DNA of 64,000 nucleotides from Phoronis australis. Its lineage: Eukaryota; Phoronida; Phoronidae. Location: NCBI GenBank assembly GCA_002633005.1, contig NMRA01000100.1:335975-399974 (forward strand). The letters are read 5' to 3'. Position numbers and translations under genes: made by a program. Under the pieces are notes generated by a model, which did no database searches, was not told the DNA's origin, and saw nothing but the letters and a program-made list of their open reading frames with translations. Below, in pieces: positions 59,630 through 64,000 of this stretch. Each line of letters opens with the position of its first letter. Position 1 is the first letter of the stretch.

Positions 59630-59635
59630 AATAAA
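59630..59635 (+). terminator. eIF4A polyadenylation signal (distal)
   Basis: AATAAA followed by TTTGGTGTTATTGGTCGAGTGTTTG. An alternative 3' end. Confidence 0.5.
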
Positions 59636-62036
59636 CCCCTCATTTGGTGTTATTGGTCGAGTGTTTGATTGTGCTTGGCAACAATCGGCAAAGTGCTTCG
59701 CTTTGTGGAAGAATGAAGTTGAGGAAAGGTATTCAGACAAACTGACACGTGGTGATGGTCGAGTAGAAGCCATATCCATGATTACCATAGAGGAATTGAT
59801 AGTATAGTTCTGTTATTAGAATTTCATGGTCATGATAGATATTACTAGTCACTTTTCCTTCAAACAATTTGCCGTCATGATTGGGGAAACCTATACTTTA
59901 TCTTAGTATTTTTGTCTTGCTGTACACCATAAAAAATAGTTGGAAATGATACATGTATGTTATGCGAATGGGAGCCATTTGTTCGTCATTTTCAACAGAA
60001 TGTTTCCATGTTTTCCGAGACGACAAGGTTGCCAGCTTTTCACAATTTTATAAGCATGCTACATAATTTTACGACCTAAAATTCTTCAAGATTTTTAGAA
60101 TTTATTTTCTTATTGAATTAAGCTGAAATTAAAAAAAAAAAAACAACTTCGCATTAATCAGTTTTGAAGTGCCATACTGGCCTTGTTTGAGGTACAAAAC
60201 GACACAAGATCCAACCAGTAAGAGCAAGAGGTATCCCGAATACAAGAGTATATTGAATTGAAAATGACTCTTCGTTTTCACGATTGGTAAGTTAGTTTGT
60301 AAATGAGTTAGACTATTGAATGAATAAGGCAGTTGGGGTACCATCTGATTTGGAGATCGTGTGGAGAGTATTTAAAATGAAAACGACAAGATATTGGGTT
60401 TTATTGACGAAACGGGGAAAGTGGTATCCATTTTTTGCACCAAGTTTAGCACAGAGAACTTGGGCATCTGCAGGCTACAACAAAAAGTGAAGACGCTGAG
60501 TTTTGCCGAATTTTCGTAATCTGGATGGTACGAAATGGCATCGTGATTAGAAGGTGGCTCCGCGTCCTGATTAATTCTGTAATCATTACAATAAGTTGAG
60601 CCTCGCTCTCACTGAACTATCGTGTTTGGTTCCTAGTGTACTAGACGTAGAAAGTTTGAAATTCTTTGTCAAGTGTGGTGCTCTATGGTATGCAGTCATG
60701 TTGCCATTTAGGAAGGTACCATGACTTAAATCCATTATCGAAACTGATGTAATGAAAAGCCTTTGCCCTAGAATTTTATTCAAGAGTGGTTTCTGAACAA
60801 CTTTGCGTTGTGGCTACTTGCTATTGGATTCATCTGATCAAAATCATAGTGCTCGCAAGTTCTAACTCTCCACGTAGTGACACTGGGAATACCACGCCAA
60901 GGTTCACATGTGTTTTAACATTACTGAGGTGCACTGCAAAATGCCAGGGAAATCAAAGGAAGGCGTTGAAAGAGACGTGCAAATCTAGTGGTGTTGCCAT
61001 ATATTGGGTTTACTGTCATTGGCAAATGCAAAATATGTTTGATTATGATGACGTGCGTTTGTTGCTTGTTCGCTCGCATACTTCATGTCGCATTCTTAAT
61101 CCGATTGACGTGAAATTTTAAATGCGCGACTCTTGAATAGATCGGAGCTTGTTTTTGACTGACACAATGTGACGCTATGGTTGCCATTTTTTTTAATTTG
61201 CGGAGCTTCTTAGCTCCACTGTCCGTGAAGGGATGATTCTGAAATATGGTTTGTTGACAGATCATTTCAAGTGTTGTCTGAAGTGCATCACATTTACATC
61301 TTGATGATTCCCTAGTTATTTGTGATTTTCCATTGGCTACTCTGTATTTTCGTGCCATTTCTCCATCATCCGTTGACGGATTGAGATTTTGTGCGAGGAT
61401 AGATCTCGTCAGGCTCTGTCCTCTAGCTTTAGTTATCCCGTGCGTTTCTGGTTCAGAGTTATTTGAGATTTAGTGGTGAGGTTTCTTTTGTTGACCAAAT
61501 TCCTCATTGCAGTTTTGTTGGACTATGTGCACCCTATTGGATGAGTTTGCATTTTTCGTCCATCGACTAGAAATTTAAATATGTTGCATAATCATGAAAA
61601 GCTCTTGATCTATTGTTCTGAGCATAATGGCACACAAGATGGTTGTGTAATAATTGCAGAGTTCTGGCTTCGGAAATTTGGAATGTACATACATATTGTC
61701 AGTTATACCGGTACCTATCTGCAGTGGGTGAAATTGGTTTCTCACTCATACTTTATCGTTCTCAAGCAAGTAAATTTTTCTGATTTGACAAGTCCTCTTT
61801 CATGAATTGATTCCTCAATGCTCTTGTGTTGATGTTGGTGCCATGGGTACGAGGGTTCATTCTGTTCGTGCTTTCGTAATCAACCTCGGTGTCACTCCTT
61901 GGGTAGCTTCCATTTCATGAATTTCCCAGAACTCAATTGCATTGGACATCAATAACTTAGAAGGTGGAGTGTGGTGGCACCCTTTACCCATTATTTGTGC
62001 CTACAGTGAGCAAACCAGACATGGACGACAAAATTA
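59636..62036. other. Gene-free stretch
   Basis: T-rich sequence with no recognisable exon or repeat family. Frames such as 60786-61121 have no visible domain. Confidence 0.35.
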
Positions 62037-62055
62037 TTTATTGACAACAAATAAA
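62037..62055 (-). terminator. Minus-strand polyadenylation signals
   Basis: On the minus strand there is an overlapping pair of signals, with AATAAA in TTGTCAATAAATAA and ATTTTATTTGTTG upstream. They would end a gene transcribed leftward from beyond the window, convergent with eIF4A. Confidence 0.3.
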
Positions 62056-64000
62056 ATATTTTACATAATTATGTGATAGATGGCTAGACATCTGTGAAAA
62101 CTGGAGCTGAGTAAAACAACATCTTACAAATAAGTGTCTGAATTAGGTTTGAAAGGTTAAGATATTGGTGTGGTGACAAGAGGCTGTTACCATCTTGTAC
62201 CATTCTGGGCTTGACTATTCAGAATCCAATGGGGGTAATAAAACATCAAAACTAATAATATATAAACCACAAATCCCAAGTGGTGTTAAATACAGGATGG
62301 TCCAAAACGCACCCTACTTAATGTACATGCATGTTCTACATTTTCTCATGATTCACCTGGACAGGGAGATTCTTTTGAAACCAATACGAATCCTATTGGA
62401 CAATACACGAACCAGCAACTAACAAAAATTGTCTACATTACCATTAAGTCAGTTTTCCTGGCACGGAGACAATGCAGATTAGATTTCAGCAGGAACAGAG
62501 CGTGTGACGGGGAAACCGAACAATTGGCTGAATTTTAAGAGACAAACTGTAGCAAATATCAAAAGGTCACACCGGTCAACATCTTCCAACCAGAGTTGAC
62601 TCTCCCCATGTGTTTGCCAGTAGACCTTTCCTTATTTAAATCCAACAAGCCACAGCCATTTCCAATCCTGTGACTGGTGATGTCTTAACGAAAACCTGTT
62701 CGTCATTCCACTTCCATTTCGATCTGCTTTCTCAACAAAGTTAGGATCTTGTAAAGAAACAACCATAGGTCCATGTGGTGAATCTTTAAAGTTGACACCG
62801 TGATTTTTTGGTTTCATCAAAATGTACCAGCAAAGTTTCAAGTTTAGTTGGAGTTCATGCTGAAAGAGATCCATTGCTGTGACTTTAATTGATTTTTGTA
62901 ACATTTCAACGTCTCCTGAAATTTGACCACTGTCAAATGGTCCTATCACGAGCACTGCTCAAGTCAAAATCTATCCTCCACATTGTCTTGTCTTTGAAGA
63001 TTTTATGGAAAAGTAGACCTCTTCAAGAGTTATCCACTGCTGTATCTAAGTTGATCCATTTTGGTGTCAAAAGAATCCCGCAGGTCTACAGCACTTGAAA
63101 AATATCAGAAAAAGGGTATAAAACACATTTACGACGAAGTACAAAATAGGGTACTCTTTGGACAACCCTAAACATAAAATTCAGCAAAGCATTTACAATC
63201 ATGGGGACAAAAGGTGGCTAACTTCCCAGCATGAGGAGACATACTTCACCACAATGGCGACAGGCAGTCAAGCGAGAAACTAAAAATACATAACAGCATA
63301 CCTAAACAACAAAACTTCAGTATCCAAAGTTGTTTTAAGGACGTTCGACCCAGTAGACAAAAAGTCGTATGGCAGTTATTGTTTTACGGCTTTTGCTGAC
63401 ATATTAAACATTTGAATCTCATTTTTTATTTCAAAAAACAGACTGTTGAACTTGAAAAATGTTGATGTTGAGTTTCAGCAACCCATGTAAACTGTTTAGG
63501 CAGCTGTAGCGGTAAAACTTATTTCATGGCTCCCAAATTTTTTACAGCTTAGGTAAAAACCAAAATGCAAAATATGAAAATTTAAGAAAAAAATCAAGTA
63601 CACAATAAATCAAAACTGAGTAGAAAACCCTTGAATTAGGCAATTTGCATTCTCAAATTTTCACAACCGAATGGAGTTCGTTGATTGCTTTTGTGGCTAG
63701 ATTAGCCAATTTGACTTATTTTGGTTTGAAATACATGACAATGACCAAGACCTAGTCACCATTGTATAAGAAATAACCTGGCGTTTTCACAAGCACATGT
63801 CTTAGTCAACTAACTAAAACTGTACAATGCGTTCACAACTGTTAAACAAAAAATATACATGAGTTCTTGGCGATATATTCGTTACATATATTGCATCACA
63901 TATGCAACAGGTTCAGATTTCCACCAGAGCCTAAGCCTTTAGAGACCCACCCCTGAACGTCTCATGAGCATTTACGTAATACATTATAAACTCGATAACT
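62056..64000 (-). other. Possible 3' UTR of an unseen minus-strand gene
   Basis: No confident exon. On the minus strand 63010-62925 reads GLLFHKIFKDKTMWRIDFDL then SSARDRTI and a stop, and 63090-63035 contains DLRDSFDTKMDQLRYSSG. Both sound protein-like, but stops separate them and no splice sites join them. The 62632-62955 frame lacks an ATG. Confidence 0.25.

Larger units (their letters stand above)
58932..59635 (+). other. eIF4A 3' UTR
   Basis: Follows the stop. Two AATAAA signals lie at 59494-59499 and 59630-59635. The antisense frame 59372-59788 overlaps this UTR and is not credited. Confidence 0.65.

Noticed and set aside
59372-59788. 138-codon minus-strand frame
   Set aside because: It overlaps the eIF4A 3' UTR and polyadenylation signals. 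No domain or splice context.

Overview
The window is animal nuclear DNA. It holds three recognisable protein genes split by GT-AG introns, long introns, polyadenylation signals, tRNA-derived SINE-like repeats and many short inverted-repeat DNA transposons. There are no operons, ribosome binding sites or CRISPR arrays. Frequent GTAGGCCTAC and ACATGTAC words and highly heterozygous duplicated segments suggest an outbred marine invertebrate, perhaps an echinoderm, hemichordate or cephalochordate. That assignment is a guess from style, not from a marker gene. Three single N bases (733, 10619, 34133) mark assembly joins. Two of them are flanked by near-identical direct copies, so they probably reflect uncollapsed haplotypes.

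Layout. 1-18.6 kb: no gene I can recognise. It holds a minisatellite (1861-2050), a CACGTG-bearing MITE family, a SINE-like repeat shared with 36.7 kb, a 598-bp duplication around an N, and a Kolobok-like THAP transposon relic with intact TTAA target duplications (15163-16430). 18.7-27.05 kb, plus strand: an SLC16/monocarboxylate-transporter-like gene of four coding exons (448 aa). A possible fifth exon and a long 3' UTR follow. 27-31.9 kb: no gene seen. 31.9-40.4 kb, minus strand: FIS1, the mitochondrial and peroxisomal fission adaptor (five coding exons, 156 aa). Its last two exons appear twice around an N. 40.4-44.7 kb: the interval between the divergent FIS1 and eIF4A genes. 44.7-59.6 kb, plus strand: eIF4A (nine certain coding exons plus a proposed short first exon, about 410 aa), with introns full of mobile elements. 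59.6-64 kb: no convincing gene. A minus-strand polyadenylation signal near 62.04 kb hints at the 3' end of a gene outside the window.

The three genes do not form a pathway: one is a membrane solute carrier, one a mitochondrial outer-membrane adaptor and one the translation-initiation RNA helicase. The most interesting non-genic signal is a pair of degenerate tandem arrays in two eIF4A introns (49.1-49.9 kb and 52.3-53.5 kb). Each repeat unit carries a copy or variant of CCACTAGRKGGCRC, the CTCF core motif. Both arrays end in the same conserved sequence, and a third, related array without the motif lies in the transporter's first intron. A mobile tandem-repeat element that spreads insulator-like sites is a testable interpretation.
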